DNA from: an uncultured Mediterraneibacter sp.
GTDB lineage: Bacteria > Bacillota > Clostridia > Lachnospirales > Lachnospiraceae
NCBI RefSeq assembly: GCF_934309415.1
Contig: NZ_CAKRDI010000002.1
Coordinates: 62,001-126,000, forward strand
Length of the DNA: 64,000 nucleotides
Reading direction: 5' to 3'
Shown here one piece after another: positions 43,687 to 53,634 of this stretch; position 1 is the first letter of the stretch; every line of letters starts with the position of its first letter. A program made the position numbers and the translations under genes. Under the pieces are notes generated by a model. The model saw only the letters and a program-made list of their open reading frames with translations. It did not search any database and was not told the DNA's origin.

Positions 43687-45741
43687 TTATTTTATCATAA
43701 GTGCTGCTGTAGGTTTCAGCACGATTGCGGAATGGGATCCCATGTTCAGTACGATCTCTCCGTCTTCTACAATGTACTCATCATAATCCGTTGTATATCC
43801 CTGCTCATAAGAATAGATCAGACGCTTCATTCTTCCCCTCATCGGAATACCACTGTACCATACCGGAACAGTTACTTCTCTGAGAGAATCACTGTTATTG
43901 ATAATCACAACAATCTGATCATCCTTTTCAAATCTTCCGTATGCAAGAAGATTTTCTTCTGATGCAAGAAGTTTGATAGAGCCTTTTCTCAGCGGTTTTT
44001 CTGTCTTATGAATGCGGATCATTTCTTTATGAAATTCAAGTAACTCCTTATTTTCATTTCCCCATGGGAATGTCCTTCGGTTATCCGGATCTGTAAATCC
44101 ACAGACACCAACTTCATCACCGTAATACACTGTCGGTGCGCCAACCCATGTCATCTGCATTACAACTGCCTCACGCATGACAGCATAATTGATTCCTTCT
44201 TCTGCTGCTTTTGTACCATACTGACTGACACGTCCCGCTTTACGGTTGGTTCTTGTAAGGAAACGTGAATGATCATGGTTGGATAATTCATTCATCGCCA
44301 CCTGCAGAGACGGAGTCATCATACTGGACATGAAATGCTTCATCGCTCCTACAAAGTTATCTGCATTTCCCCAGAGGTCATTTCTCTGCTCATCACTGTG
44401 CTTCTCCATACCGGTCAAAAACCAGGTCAGCGGCTCCATGAATGCATCATAATTCATGACACTGTCCCATTCATCTCCCTGAAGCCAGTCCTGCGGATCA
44501 CCATAATGTTCTGCAAGAATCAGTGCATTTGGGTTGGCACTTTTTACTTCCTTGCGGAAACGCTTCCAGAACATGTGATTATATTCATTACTGAAACCAA
44601 GATCAGCAGCCACATCCAGTCTCCATCCATCTACATTGTACGGAGCGGACACCCATTTTTTACCGATCTTCATAATGTAATCTTCCAGTTCCGGTGAATC
44701 CTCATAGCCAAGCTTTGGCAGTGTATCATGTCCCCACCAACCATCATAACTTCCGTTGTATGGCCATGCTTCATTGCGGTTATCATGAAACATGAAGAAA
44801 CTTCTGTACGGACTGTCCGCACTTACATAAGCGCCTTTTGGATAATCCGGCTGTGGCTCGTAAATTCTTTCTCTGTCCATCCATTTATTGAATGAACCAC
44901 AGTGATTAAATACACCATCGAGAATTACTTTCATGCCGCGCTTATGCATCTCTTCCACAAGCTGAGCAAACAATTGATTGCTCGCCTCCAGATTTCGGAT
45001 ATCTCCTGTACGCTGCTGGTATTTTGTTGCATGAATGTTATCTTTTGCTCCTTTTGGAAGTACCTCACCTTCATCTACAACAATCTTTCCATAGTGCGGA
45101 TCGATGTAATCATAGTCCTGAATATCGTATTTATGATTAGATGGAGAGACAAACAATGGATTGAAATAGATTACTTCAATTCCAAGTTCCTGAAGGTAAT
45201 CCAGTTTATCCATGACTCCCTGAAGATCTCCTCCATAGAAATTACGGATATCCAGTGATTCCGGTACCTGATTCCAGTCTTTGATCTTCTTGCTCGGTGC
45301 ACCAATGTAAATATATTCATCATCTTCTACATCATTGGTCGGATCTCCGTTATTAAACCGATCCACAAAGATCTGATACATGACTGCACCTTTTGCCCAT
45401 TCTGGTGTGGAAAATCCCGGCATGATAATAAAAGAATAGTATTCTTCCGGACGGTTTGTCACACCATAGCGGTTAAAATAACAGATCTCTGATCCCTGCT
45501 TTATTTCAAAATAATATCGAAACGCTTCTATACCAAGCTGTATTTCAACTTCATAAAAATCAAATTCTCCTTTTGTCTTCGTCTTCCACAGACTATAAAC
45601 ATGATTTCCTGTATGTAGTTTTACCTCATCTACATCGTTGTGTGCAGTGCGGAATCTCAGCACTACCTTTTCATTTATATCGGGTTCTGCCGGGAATACA
45701 TAATCCCATGTTCCGTCACAGAATAGTGCATTTCTGTTCAT
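43687..45741 (-). CDS. GH13 alpha-glycosidase (neopullulanase/cyclomaltodextrinase-like)
   Basis: A 684-residue cytoplasmic alpha-amylase-family enzyme. Residues 1-110 form a CBM34-like beta domain, then the barrel: catalytic Asp in DGWRLDVA, Glu in LILAEHYGD, and Asp in ELSNHDHSRF, plus GVFNHCG. No signal peptide, so it works on imported maltodextrins or stored glycogen (glgCD are nearby but not linked). The domain order fits neopullulanase or cyclomaltodextrinase. Start after GGGGTATAGGAG-type sequence. Confidence 0.9.
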   Translation of the reverse strand: MNRNALFCDGTWDYVFPAEPDINEKVVLRFRTAHNDVDEVKLHTGNHVYSLWKTKTKGEFDFYEVEIQLGIEAFRYYFEIKQGSEICYFNRYGVTNRPEEYYSFIIMPGFSTPEWAKGAVMYQIFVDRFNNGDPTNDVEDDEYIYIGAPSKKIKDWNQVPESLDIRNFYGGDLQGVMDKLDYLQELGIEVIYFNPLFVSPSNHKYDIQDYDYIDPHYGKIVVDEGEVLPKGAKDNIHATKYQQRTGDIRNLEASNQLFAQLVEEMHKRGMKVILDGVFNHCGSFNKWMDRERIYEPQPDYPKGAYVSADSPYRSFFMFHDNRNEAWPYNGSYDGWWGHDTLPKLGYEDSPELEDYIMKIGKKWVSAPYNVDGWRLDVAADLGFSNEYNHMFWKRFRKEVKSANPNALILAEHYGDPQDWLQGDEWDSVMNYDAFMEPLTWFLTGMEKHSDEQRNDLWGNADNFVGAMKHFMSSMMTPSLQVAMNELSNHDHSRFLTRTNRKAGRVSQYGTKAAEEGINYAVMREAVVMQMTWVGAPTVYYGDEVGVCGFTDPDNRRTFPWGNENKELLEFHKEMIRIHKTEKPLRKGSIKLLASEENLLAYGRFEKDDQIVVIINNSDSLREVTVPVWYSGIPMRGRMKRLIYSYEQGYTTDYDEYIVEDGEIVLNMGSHSAIVLKPTAALMIK

Positions 45742-45796
45742 CTCCTATACCCCTTTTCCTGTTTTATTGTCTGATTTAATATAAGAAAAATATAAA

Positions 45797-45836
45797 ATAC
45801 CCTCCGTTCAGCAGAGCCTTCTGCCAACGGAGGGTA
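45797..45836 (-). terminator. Terminator downstream of ftsH
   Basis: ATACCCTCCGTT and AACGGAGGGTAT with an inner small stem; it lies past the family 1 element that follows ftsH. Confidence 0.7.
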
Positions 45837-45854
45837 TAAAGACAAAGCTTATAC

Positions 45855-45988
45855 GTTACTGTTTACAGCTATGCCGTGAACAGTAACGTATCTCGTCATT
45901 TAGAATCGCCTTTGTCGATAGACGAGATACATTCAAAACAATACGTGCATCCTCCATGTCAATCAACGGAGTGATTGACATGGGAATG
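45855..45988. repeat. Family 1 element, nearly full, right end lost
   Basis: Same layout as the copy at 28080; the long hairpin has paired changes (CTCGTC ... GACGAG, where others have CTCGCC ... GGCGAG), which supports selection on or recent origin of the paired form. The final CAGTAAC end is missing, close to the ftsH stop. Confidence 0.8.
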
Positions 45989-45998
45989 AAAATATTGC

Positions 45999-47849
45999 TT
46001 ATTCAGCTTTCACTTCACTGTCTGTTCCTGCAAACAGTGCTTCAAATTCACTTCTTGTTATCTTCTCTTTTTCAAGAAGCAGCTGTGCACACTTCTCGAG
46101 TACCGAATGATACTCCTGAAGAATGCTGCGTGCCTGCTGATAACACTCGTCAATAATACGCTTTACTTCCTCATCAATGGTTCCAGCCACTTTTTCGCCA
46201 TATCCTCTTGATGTATGACCGAAATCACGGCCGATAAATACCTCATCACTGTCATTGTCATAATTGATCAGTCCAAGGCGTTCTGACATACCAAATTTGG
46301 TAATCATAGATTTGGCAATCGCTGTTGCCTGTCTGATATCCTGTGAAGCTCCTGTTGTGATATCATCGAAAATCTCTTCCTCTGCCACACGCCCTCCCAG
46401 TGATACAGTAATTTCCTGAAGCATCTGTCCCTTTGTGTTGAACATATCATCTTTTTCAGGAAGTGGCATGGTATATCCGCCGGCTCCTCCTGTCGGGATG
46501 ATTGATACACTATAGACAGGTCCCACATCCGGCAGTACATGGAACAGAATCGCATGGCCTGCTTCGTGGTAAGCCGTGATTCGTTTTTCCTTGTCAGACA
46601 CGATACGGCTCTTCTTCTCAGCTCCGATTCCAACCTTTACAAATGCATGACGGATATCAGACTGCTGGATAAATACTCTGTTCTCTTTTGCCGCAAGAAT
46701 TGCCGCTTCATTCAGAAGATTCTCAAGATCTGCTCCGGAGAATCCCGCTGTAGTCTGAGCGATCTGTTTCAGATCCACGTCATCACCCAGCGGTTTATTC
46801 TTCGCATGTACTTTCAGGATCTCTTCTCTTCCGCCTACATCCGGACGTCCAACTACAACATCTCTGTCAAATCGTCCCGGTCTTAAGATCGCCGGATCAA
46901 GAATATCCTTACGGTTTGTTGCTGCCATTACGATGATGCCTTCATTGACACCAAATCCATCCATCTCAACCAGTAACTGGTTCAGTGTCTGCTCTCTCTC
47001 GTCGTGTCCGCCGCCAAGACCGCTTCCACGTCTTCTTGCAACCGCATCGATCTCATCGATAAACACGATACACGGTGCATTCTTTTTCGCATCCTGGAAA
47101 AGATCACGCACACGGGAAGCACCTACTCCGACAAACATCTCAACGAAATCTGAACCTGAGATGCTGAAAAACGGAACTCCCGCTTCTCCTGCAACAGCTT
47201 TCGCCAGCAGCGTCTTACCGGTTCCCGGAGGTCCCTCCAGAAGAACTCCTTTCGGGATTCTTGCACCAACCTGAACGTATTTCTTTGGTGATTTCAGGAA
47301 ATCTACAATCTCTTCAAGTTCTTCCTTCTCTTCCTTCAATCCTGCAACATTCGCAAATGTTACTTTTATCTCATTCTGATTTGTCATCTTCGCACGGCTC
47401 TTACCAAAGTTCATTGCCTTTGAGTTCGCTCCGCCGCCTGACTGACGGTTCATAAGATAAAACAGCAAGAATACACTTCCCAGTGAGATCAGTACCGGGA
47501 AAAGCACTGTTAGCATCATGGAATCTTTCGGAACATCCGACATTCCATAGTCAATGCCATTGTCTTTCAGCAGTTCTTCCACTACTTCTACATCTGAGAC
47601 ATTCACTTTCCTTGTGCTGTCCTCATCTTTCAGCTTCACGGAAACCGTTCCCGTCGGCACTGCACTGTTTTGGTTAATGTATACATCCGATACATTTTTT
47701 CCCTGCACAGCCTCAACAAAAGATGTATAGGTCATCTCCTGCTGATGTACCTGAAACTGGTTCGCCATCCAGAGGATCACTACCACAATCACAACAAAGG
47801 ACAGTATAGACCCTCCGCTGATACCTCTGTATTTTTTATTGTTGTCCAA
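45999..47849 (-). CDS. ftsH: ATP-dependent zinc metalloprotease FtsH
   Basis: Membrane-bound AAA+ protease that degrades misfolded and regulatory proteins. 616 residues: two N-terminal membrane segments around an extracytoplasmic loop, Walker [14 protein letters not shown], Walker [12 protein letters not shown], second region of homology RPGRFDRDV, zinc motif HEAGH and the third ligand region. It starts with TTG: AGGAG is eight bases upstream and no better ATG exists. It follows hpt by 15 bp, as in many Bacillota. Confidence 0.97.
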   Translation of the reverse strand: MDNNKKYRGISGGSILSFVVIVVVILWMANQFQVHQQEMTYTSFVEAVQGKNVSDVYINQNSAVPTGTVSVKLKDEDSTRKVNVSDVEVVEELLKDNGIDYGMSDVPKDSMMLTVLFPVLISLGSVFLLFYLMNRQSGGGANSKAMNFGKSRAKMTNQNEIKVTFANVAGLKEEKEELEEIVDFLKSPKKYVQVGARIPKGVLLEGPPGTGKTLLAKAVAGEAGVPFFSISGSDFVEMFVGVGASRVRDLFQDAKKNAPCIVFIDEIDAVARRRGSGLGGGHDEREQTLNQLLVEMDGFGVNEGIIVMAATNRKDILDPAILRPGRFDRDVVVGRPDVGGREEILKVHAKNKPLGDDVDLKQIAQTTAGFSGADLENLLNEAAILAAKENRVFIQQSDIRHAFVKVGIGAEKKSRIVSDKEKRITAYHEAGHAILFHVLPDVGPVYSVSIIPTGGAGGYTMPLPEKDDMFNTKGQMLQEITVSLGGRVAEEEIFDDITTGASQDIRQATAIAKSMITKFGMSERLGLINYDNDSDEVFIGRDFGHTSRGYGEKVAGTIDEEVKRIIDECYQQARSILQEYHSVLEKCAQLLLEKEKITRSEFEALFAGTDSEVKAE

Positions 47850-47864
47850 ACCTATGACTCCTTC

Positions 47865-48392
47865 CTACTCCACGCCTTCTACTATACCGATGTATGGAAG
47901 ATTTCTATATTTCTGCGCGTAGTCCAGTCCGTATCCTACTACAAACTCATCCGGAATGTCAAATCCTGTATAGTCAACTTTTACATCTTTCACACGGCGA
48001 TCCGGTTTGTCAAGTAATGTACACAGACGAAGACTTGCCGGTTTTCTGCGCTGAAGAACGTCCATCAGATAATACAGTGTATTTCCTGAATCGATGATAT
48101 CTTCTACGATCAGAACATCCTTTCCTTCGATGGACTCGTCCAGGTCTTTTGCAATTCTTACAACTCCACTGGATTTTGTTCCGTCTCCATAACTTCCTAC
48201 ACACATGAAGTCCATAGATACAGGTACTGTGATTCTTTTTGCGAGTTCACACATAAAGAATACTCCACCTTTCAGGACGCAGATCAGATGGATCTGTTTT
48301 CCTTCGTAATCTTTGCTGATCTTCTCTCCCAGCTCTCTGATTCTTGCATCTACTTCTTCTTCTGGTACTAAAACTCTGATACTTTCTGCCAT
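47865..48392 (-). CDS. hpt: Hypoxanthine phosphoribosyltransferase
   Basis: Salvages hypoxanthine and guanine to IMP/GMP. 175 residues, usual length, with the PRPP motif VLIVEDIIDSGNTLYYL and the flexible-loop region CVGSYGDGTKSSG. It lies between tilS (4 bp upstream) and ftsH, the conserved tilS-hpt-ftsH order of Bacillota. Confidence 0.95.
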   Translation of the reverse strand: MAESIRVLVPEEEVDARIRELGEKISKDYEGKQIHLICVLKGGVFFMCELAKRITVPVSMDFMCVGSYGDGTKSSGVVRIAKDLDESIEGKDVLIVEDIIDSGNTLYYLMDVLQRRKPASLRLCTLLDKPDRRVKDVKVDYTGFDIPDEFVVGYGLDYAQKYRNLPYIGIVEGVE

Positions 48393-48396
48393 TGTC

Positions 48397-49854
48397 TTAT
48401 TCCTCCATAATTTTTATCTTAAGAATCGTCTTTGTCTTATCTCCAATCTGATAATGAGAACTCATTCTCCGCCCCGGAATCCACACGATATGATTTCCTT
48501 CTGCGATCAGCAGAAGTTTTTCCCGCTCTTCTCTCGGGATCTTTTCATCAATAAAATAGGATTTCAGTTTTTTCCGTCCTCCCCGACTGTCAATTGTCAG
48601 ATAATCTCCGGGACGTCTGTATCTCGCACACAGACTGCTCCTTATTATATCATAATCAAAGCATTTCGTGTAGCTTTTTTGTGGCATCTCTTTTGCATTC
48701 GTCACATCCTCCACCGGACAGATCTCACAGACAATTCTCTGACCTGTTTTCTCTAGACATATCTCTCCCGGAATTCTGAGTTCCGTCACCTGTTCTGTTT
48801 CTTTTTTCCTGCTGTTCTCTGTTGAATTCCAGCTCTTCTTATCTCTGGAAATATCTCTCTGTTCTGCTTCTTTTTTCATCAGAATTCCCTCATAGATCCG
48901 TTCTGCTTTGATTCGGTAAGGCAGATTCGCACTTCTTCCAACCTGTCGTTCAAACAGAGACAGGAGCATCTGGACATGAACCAGCTCGATATCTTTTTCC
49001 GAACCAGCCACCGTACAGATTGCTCTTCGGACCAGCAGTTTCTTTATTACTTTTGAAAGCTCTGAAATCCTGTCCTCTCTCAGAAATACAGCACCCGATT
49101 CTCTTAATTCTGTACAGACTGCCCATGCTTTATCTGTCTGCTTTTCCAAATATTCCATCACTTCTTCGGCCTGCTCTCCAAGCTCATTCAGATGCCGTAC
49201 TGTTCTCCGGTTGACTTCCTGTTCCAGAACCGGGAGTACATGATGACGAATTCTGTTTCTCGTATATTCATCTTCTGCATTTGTCTCATCTGTACAGAAA
49301 TGAATCTTTTCTTTTTCCAGATACAGCTCAATTTCTTCTCTGGTCAGACACAGTAACGGACGAATCCGCTCTCCATAAACAGGACGAATCCCGCATATTC
49401 CTTTCAGACCTGTCCCTCTTGCAAGATTCATAAGGATTGTTTCTGCATTGTCCTGCTGATGATGAGCAGTTGCGATCTTAGTACACCGGTTCTTTTCACA
49501 GATTTCTTCAAACGCTCTATGACGGACCATTCGCCCTGCCTCTTCAAGAGATTGTTTCCCATTTTTCGCAATTAATTCCACATTTTTCCTGAAAATATGG
49601 CACGGAACCTGAAGCTGTCCGCAAATCTGCTTCACATAGGCTTCATCTGCATCCGCATCCGCTCCCCGCAAACAGTGGTTCACATGGCACACTTCTACCT
49701 CAAATCCCAGTCTTTCTCTTAATCTGCACAATATAACAAGCAGACAGATCGAATCTGCACCACCTGATACACCTGTCACAATCCGGTCTCCGGGCTGGAT
49801 CATATTCTGTTTTTCAATAAATTGTTCTACTCTTTTTTCTATTTTCTTCATCAT
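48397..49854 (-). CDS. tilS: tRNA(Ile)-lysidine synthase
   Basis: Changes C34 of tRNA-Ile(CAU) to lysidine so it reads AUA. About 485 residues: PP-loop GVSGGADSICLL, ATAHHQQDNAETILMNLARGTG, then the TilS middle and C-terminal domains (RYRRPGDYLTIDSRGGRKKLKSYF...). A 60-residue insert with KKEAEQRDISRDKKSWNSTE is low in conservation. The start is uncertain (ATG 49854 or 49851, or TTG 49872) because no strong ribosome binding site is seen. Confidence 0.92.
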   Translation of the reverse strand: MMKKIEKRVEQFIEKQNMIQPGDRIVTGVSGGADSICLLVILCRLRERLGFEVEVCHVNHCLRGADADADEAYVKQICGQLQVPCHIFRKNVELIAKNGKQSLEEAGRMVRHRAFEEICEKNRCTKIATAHHQQDNAETILMNLARGTGLKGICGIRPVYGERIRPLLCLTREEIELYLEKEKIHFCTDETNAEDEYTRNRIRHHVLPVLEQEVNRRTVRHLNELGEQAEEVMEYLEKQTDKAWAVCTELRESGAVFLREDRISELSKVIKKLLVRRAICTVAGSEKDIELVHVQMLLSLFERQVGRSANLPYRIKAERIYEGILMKKEAEQRDISRDKKSWNSTENSRKKETEQVTELRIPGEICLEKTGQRIVCEICPVEDVTNAKEMPQKSYTKCFDYDIIRSSLCARYRRPGDYLTIDSRGGRKKLKSYFIDEKIPREEREKLLLIAEGNHIVWIPGRRMSSHYQIGDKTKTILKIKIMEE

Positions 49855-49893
49855 ATGTAAACTATAACTCAATTCTCTTTGAAATGTAAAGTA

Positions 49894-49939
49894 AGAGATG
49901 CATTCAGTCCAAAACGTGCATCCTCATAGCTAATCAGCA
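49894..49939. repeat. Family 1 repeat remnant
   Basis: GAGATGCATTCAGTCCAAAA then CGTGCATCCTCATAGCTAAT: the central and right parts of the family 1 element, upstream of tilS. Confidence 0.55.
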
Positions 49940-49947
49940 GTATTTTG

Positions 49948-51345
49948 TTAACATCTCCACAGCCCGATCACCAACACTGTCATATCATCCTGCGGTTCTT
50001 TCCCAGTCCAGTTTAACACCTGCTGTAATATATGTTCTGCCAGTTCCCGTGGATTGGTGATCTGGCTGCCTTTGATGATCGTCTCAAGAAGTATATCCTG
50101 CTCTCCTACCGGAAGTGCATCCAAAACTCCATCCGTCATCATAATGATAAAATCACCGTCTGAAAGTTTTCTTTTCACAGAATCAATATCGATTGAATTC
50201 ATCACTCCGATCGGAAGACTGGTAGAACTGAGATGTTCTACTTCATTCTTTTTTCTGATAAATGTGGACGAAGCACCTGCCTTGATGATCTCGCACTCTC
50301 CCGTATACAGATCAAACACCGTCATATCTACTGTAGAATAATGGATCTCTTCCCGCCCCATCACTAACGTTGTGTTGATCATCTGGATCGCAGTTTTTTC
50401 AGGAAATCCCGCCTCCAGAAGTTCTTCCAGCAGCTCGATCACCATCGTACTTTCTTTGCATGCCTCTTTGCCTGAGCCCATTCCATCAGAAAGTGCTACA
50501 CCCTTTTTTCCGGCAGGCATGTCCATCATCGCAAAATTATCGCCTGATATGCTACTGCATCCTTTTCCGATTCTTGCAACCCCCTGCATGGTATAAAAAG
50601 CCGGACCTTCTCTGCACACAACCGTCATATAACGAGGTCCCACAACCTGCGCGCTGTCACTTTGTGCCACCAGTCTTCTCCCGCTGATTTCTGATAAGAT
50701 CCGCGCCAACTCCCGGACCGTCACCTTCTTTTTCTGCAGAGATCTCAGGGTAATATGCACTTCATATTTCCCTTCCTGATTCATAAAAAATCCAGTATAC
50801 AATACCCTGATGCCCCGTTTCTTTAACTGCGCGATGATCCTTTTCTCCATTCGTTCATCTGTAAAAATGCTTTCTTCCAGCTCTTTTGCCGTATTCTGTA
50901 TCATATCTGCAAACGTATCCATCTGTATGGCGCACCCTTCCCGGCTTCTTGCCATCCGGTTGATCCAGATCATATTTTGCCTTGCATCATGAAATCCTTC
51001 CAGCATTTCACGCAGAAATTTGGGAGCCATAACACAGCGCTGCATTAATTTTCGCTTTGTCTCTGTATTCAGATCATTTCCATAATGATCCACCGCAGAT
51101 AATATCTCGTAGCCCATCTGATACGTGTGGACGAAATTTTCACCCCAGCACCAGACGCATTTTTCACATTTATTGCATACACGCTCCTTCACACGCTCAA
51201 ACATTTCATCAATCTCTTCATCCGTAAATGCCTGTTTCTTTTCCTCCAGTCCGAGAAATGTCTGTGAAAGCTGCTTCAGAGAACTGGCAAATTTCTCGAT
51301 CTGCTCCACATACGGACTGTTATGTATTACCTGTTCATCTTCCAT
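49948..51345 (-). CDS. spoIIE: SpoIIE-like PP2C serine phosphatase lacking the membrane domain
   Basis: In sporulation SpoIIE dephosphorylates SpoIIAA and activates sigma-F. The 465 residues carry the central region (with a Cys-rich VCNKCEKCVWCWGENF) and the C-terminal PP2C phosphatase (GVALSDGMGSGKEACKES, STVDMTVFDLY, FIIMMTDGVLDALP, PQDDMTVLVIG with metal-binding Asp residues). Canonical SpoIIE is about 820 residues with ten membrane segments at the N-terminus; these are absent here and no such coding is seen upstream, where a family 1 element begins at 51427. Position next to tilS and the divIC-yab genes matches spoIIE in Bacillus. The start has AGGATCAT upstream. Confidence 0.87.
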   Translation of the reverse strand: MEDEQVIHNSPYVEQIEKFASSLKQLSQTFLGLEEKKQAFTDEEIDEMFERVKERVCNKCEKCVWCWGENFVHTYQMGYEILSAVDHYGNDLNTETKRKLMQRCVMAPKFLREMLEGFHDARQNMIWINRMARSREGCAIQMDTFADMIQNTAKELEESIFTDERMEKRIIAQLKKRGIRVLYTGFFMNQEGKYEVHITLRSLQKKKVTVRELARILSEISGRRLVAQSDSAQVVGPRYMTVVCREGPAFYTMQGVARIGKGCSSISGDNFAMMDMPAGKKGVALSDGMGSGKEACKESTMVIELLEELLEAGFPEKTAIQMINTTLVMGREEIHYSTVDMTVFDLYTGECEIIKAGASSTFIRKKNEVEHLSSTSLPIGVMNSIDIDSVKRKLSDGDFIIMMTDGVLDALPVGEQDILLETIIKGSQITNPRELAEHILQQVLNWTGKEPQDDMTVLVIGLWRC

Positions 51346-51426
51346 ATGATCCTGATACTCCCTTCTGAAAACCGGTAACTTACGGGATGAAATTCCCAGT
51401 ACTCTTCTTGTATTCTACTCCCTTTT

Positions 51427-51569
51427 GTTACTGTTCACTCTCATGTCAATCACTCCGCTGATTGGCATGGAGGATGCACGTATTGTCTTGAATGCATCTC
51501 GTCCATCGCCGTAGGCGATTCTAAATGGCGAGATACGTTACTGTTTGCAGGTTACCTGTGAACAGTAAC
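51427..51569. repeat. Family 1 MITE-like element, full copy (inverted) with 7 bp duplication
   Basis: A 143 bp copy with GTTACTGTTCAC and GTGAACAGTAAC ends. CCCTTTT flanks both sides (51420-51426 and 51570-51576). It lies 80 bp upstream of the spoIIE-like gene, where its hairpins could affect transcription. Confidence 0.85.
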
Positions 51570-51691
51570 CCCTTTTTCTCAACTATAGCAAAATCAGAAA
51601 ATAACAGAACAAAGAATGTGCCTTGGCACATTCTAGAGCGTCTTCTCTTCGTTCCGGGTGGCGCTCCATAATACAGTTTCAGATATAGAAA

Positions 51692-51722
51692 AACTCCAGG
51701 AGTTATTCTTTCTCCCGGAGTT
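51692..51722 (-). terminator. Terminator after divIC
   Basis: AACTCCAGGAG and CTCCCGGAGTT with flanking A and T runs. Confidence 0.65.
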
Positions 51723-51809
51723 ATCTTTCGTAAATTCTATTCCCTGCCACTCTCTGAATACAGCCATTTGCAATATGCGGCAAACACTGTCAGATCATTC
51801 ACTTGTATT

Positions 51810-52139
51810 TTACTTTGTTGGTTTAAAAATAATTTCATTCGGATCTACAAGTCCAAGTTTATCTTCAGCGATGTCCTTAATATAATCATCTGTCTGAACG
51901 TAAGATTTAAACTGTTCCACTTCTTTGGATCTTGCCTGTTCTTCCTCGATCTGTGTCTTCAGTTCAGCTTCCTGAGCTTTGTATTCATCATTCTTTGCCT
52001 TTAAAGAAAGAGATCCAAACGCAAGTACACCTGTTAACAGAACCAGTACCATACCTGTAAGCAGAACTCCACGTCTGTTTCTGCTCAGCTTATTCTGTCT
52101 GCCTGCATTCTGACTTCTCTTTTTTCTCTTCTTTGTCAT
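51810..52139 (-). CDS. divIC: Septum formation initiator (DivIC/FtsB-like)
   Basis: A 109-residue bitopic division protein: basic N-terminus (MTKKRKKRSQN), one membrane segment (GVLLTGMVLVLLTGVLAFGS), then an extracytoplasmic coiled coil (KAQEAELKTQIEEEQARSKEVEQF) and the DYIKDIAEDKLGLVDPNEIIF end typical of the family. It bridges FtsL and the synthase complex. Third gene of yabP-yabQ-divIC, a synteny shared with Bacillus. Confidence 0.92.
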   Translation of the reverse strand: MTKKRKKRSQNAGRQNKLSRNRRGVLLTGMVLVLLTGVLAFGSLSLKAKNDEYKAQEAELKTQIEEEQARSKEVEQFKSYVQTDDYIKDIAEDKLGLVDPNEIIFKPTK

Positions 52140-52199
52140 TCACATCCACCTTATTAATCTATTATATCTTCTAATTTAACTCACAATGTTATAGACATT

Positions 52200-52529
52200 T
52201 TAGCCTCTTTTTTTTAACTTTTCAAGGTTTTTCCCGACTTTTGAGGAAAGTTTTTTGATTCTTTTTCCCACAAAATATGTCCCTGTGATGCCTAATACCA
52301 TACCTAGTATAAAGTACCATCGGATACTACCATAAGTAGTCAGATACATCTGACGGAAAATATATCCACTCATTATCGTCCAGAAAATCAGATCTTCAAT
52401 TCCCGTCACAAAATTGCTGTGTCTGACCAATTTGCGGAATGCTAAAAGTATGTAATAGCTGACCGGCACAATAATTCCAGTCAGTACGGCATATATAAAA
52501 GTCAGCAGTTCAGTTCCTATTCCACTCAT
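52200..52529 (-). CDS. yabQ: Spore cortex biosynthesis protein YabQ
   Basis: A 109-residue membrane protein with three to four segments and a basic cytoplasmic end (KRIKKLSSKVGKNLEKLKKRG). The FIYAVLTGIIVPVSYYILLAFR start is typical of the YabQ family, needed for spore cortex formation in Bacillus. It starts 15 bp after yabP. Supports a spore-forming organism. Confidence 0.88.
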   Translation of the reverse strand: MSGIGTELLTFIYAVLTGIIVPVSYYILLAFRKLVRHSNFVTGIEDLIFWTIMSGYIFRQMYLTTYGSIRWYFILGMVLGITGTYFVGKRIKKLSSKVGKNLEKLKKRG

Positions 52530-52544
52530 CTGATCTCATCCCTG

Positions 52545-52829
52545 TCATTTAAACAGTCTGGCCAGAAATCCGTCTGTCTGACGTTCCAGCTGATTGGTTC
52601 CAGAATATGCAATACTGTCAATATTTCCGGAAAGATCTACCTCGCCCTTCTCAACACTCAGCCGATTCACATGCAGATCTGTTCCTTTTACCATAAGCAT
52701 CCCCTGTTCTGTCTCCAGAAGGATTTCATTCAGATCGAATGACAACACATCCAGAACGCCTGTCACCATACTTGTTTTTCGATTATTGATCACCAGTTTA
52801 TGTGTCTTCGCAATCCGCTGTTCTTCCAT
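52545..52829 (-). CDS. yabP: Sporulation protein YabP
   Basis: A 94-residue YabP/YqfC-family protein (KLVINNRKTSMVTGVLDVLS, LDHVNRLSVEKG-type beta strands), required with YabQ for spore coat/cortex assembly. The start at 52829 has AGGAGGTGTGCGG upstream; the longer frame to 52853 is discarded. First gene of yabP-yabQ-divIC. Confidence 0.9.
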   Translation of the reverse strand: MEEQRIAKTHKLVINNRKTSMVTGVLDVLSFDLNEILLETEQGMLMVKGTDLHVNRLSVEKGEVDLSGNIDSIAYSGTNQLERQTDGFLARLFK

Positions 52830-52999
52830 CCGCACACCTCCTCCTGAAAACATAATTTCCCATTGTTACTGTTCTCATCAATTAACATAGCGATGGACAT
52901 GAAAACAAACATTTCCGTTATTCCCATGTCCATCTATATATATGCCGGGGTGCGCTTATTTATTCCATTTCAGTCTGCATCAACAAAGCGAAGGTAAAT

Positions 53000-53053
53000 A
53001 AAAAGCCCGCAACCGAACTGTGAATCTCTCCACTTTGTCCGATCCGGGCTTTT
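53000..53053 (-). terminator. Terminator after rqcP
   Basis: AAAAGCCCG and CGGGCTTTT with a long loop that itself can pair weakly. Confidence 0.65.
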
Positions 53054-53085
53054 CTCAGACTGCATGATCCATCTTTGAAAATGAA

Positions 53086-53325
53086 TCAAAGATAACGGAA
53101 CAGCTCTTTGGCTTCTTCCTTTTTCGTTGTCTCCTGAAGGTCAAGCACCTCCACCTTTACAGTCCTCGTTCCGAACTCAATCTCAATTACATCTCCAGGT
53201 TTTACCTTAACCGATGCTTTTGCTGTTTTCCCGTTGACCAGTACACGACCGGCATCACATGCTTCGTTTGCCACAGTTCTGCGCTTGATCAGTCGGGATA
53301 CTTTTAAAAATTTATCAAGTCTCAT
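53086..53325 (-). CDS. rqcP: S4-domain RNA-binding protein (RqcP/YabO)
   Basis: A 79-residue S4 domain protein (MRLDKFLKVSRLIKRRTVANEACDAGRVLVNG). In Bacillus the homologue YabO/RqcP binds stalled 50S subunits and works with RqcH in alanine tailing; older names are Hsp15-like. It follows hup by 36 bp and precedes yabP, the same gene order as in Bacillota. Confidence 0.9.
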   Translation of the reverse strand: MRLDKFLKVSRLIKRRTVANEACDAGRVLVNGKTAKASVKVKPGDVIEIEFGTRTVKVEVLDLQETTKKEEAKELFRYL

Positions 53326-53361
53326 ATCTGAACAATGTTTCCTCTGTCTGAAACTTCCGAA

Positions 53362-53634
53362 TTAGTTGATCGCATCCTTTAATGCTTTTCCTGCTTTGAA
53401 TTTAGGAGCTTTGCATGCTGCGATTGTCATAGTCTTTCCTGTCTGTGGGTTTCTTCCCTCTCTTGCAGCTCTTTCGCTTACTTCAAATGTTCCAAAACCA
53501 ACAAGCTGTACTTTATCTCCAGCCTTTAACTGCTCTGTAACAACATCAACGAAAGCCTTTAATGCTTTTTCGGAATCTTTCTTAGAAATCTCTGCTTTTT
53601 CTGCTACTGCTGCGATTAATTCTGTTTTGTTCAT
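53362..53634 (-). CDS. hup: DNA-binding protein HU
   Basis: A 90-residue histone-like protein: [20 protein letters not shown] start, [23 protein letters not shown]-binding arm with the [22 protein letters not shown] end. It bends and compacts DNA as a dimer. Preceded by AAAGGAGGAAACAAATCC. Just upstream of rqcP, as is common in this group. Confidence 0.96.
   Translation of the reverse strand: MNKTELIAAVAEKAEISKKDSEKALKAFVDVVTEQLKAGDKVQLVGFGTFEVSERAAREGRNPQTGKTMTIAACKAPKFKAGKALKDAIN

Noticed and set aside
49948..51345. spoIIE as a pseudogene
   Set aside because: The frame is intact, with its own start, ribosome binding site and complete phosphatase motifs; only the membrane part is missing.
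28080..51569. CRISPR array formed by the repeated palindromes
   Set aside because: Copies are kilobases apart, in both orientations, with target duplications and no spacers or cas genes.
52862..52930. Another copy of the family 1 element upstream of yabP
   Set aside because: Only the GTTACTGTTC start matches; the rest is too diverged to support a copy.
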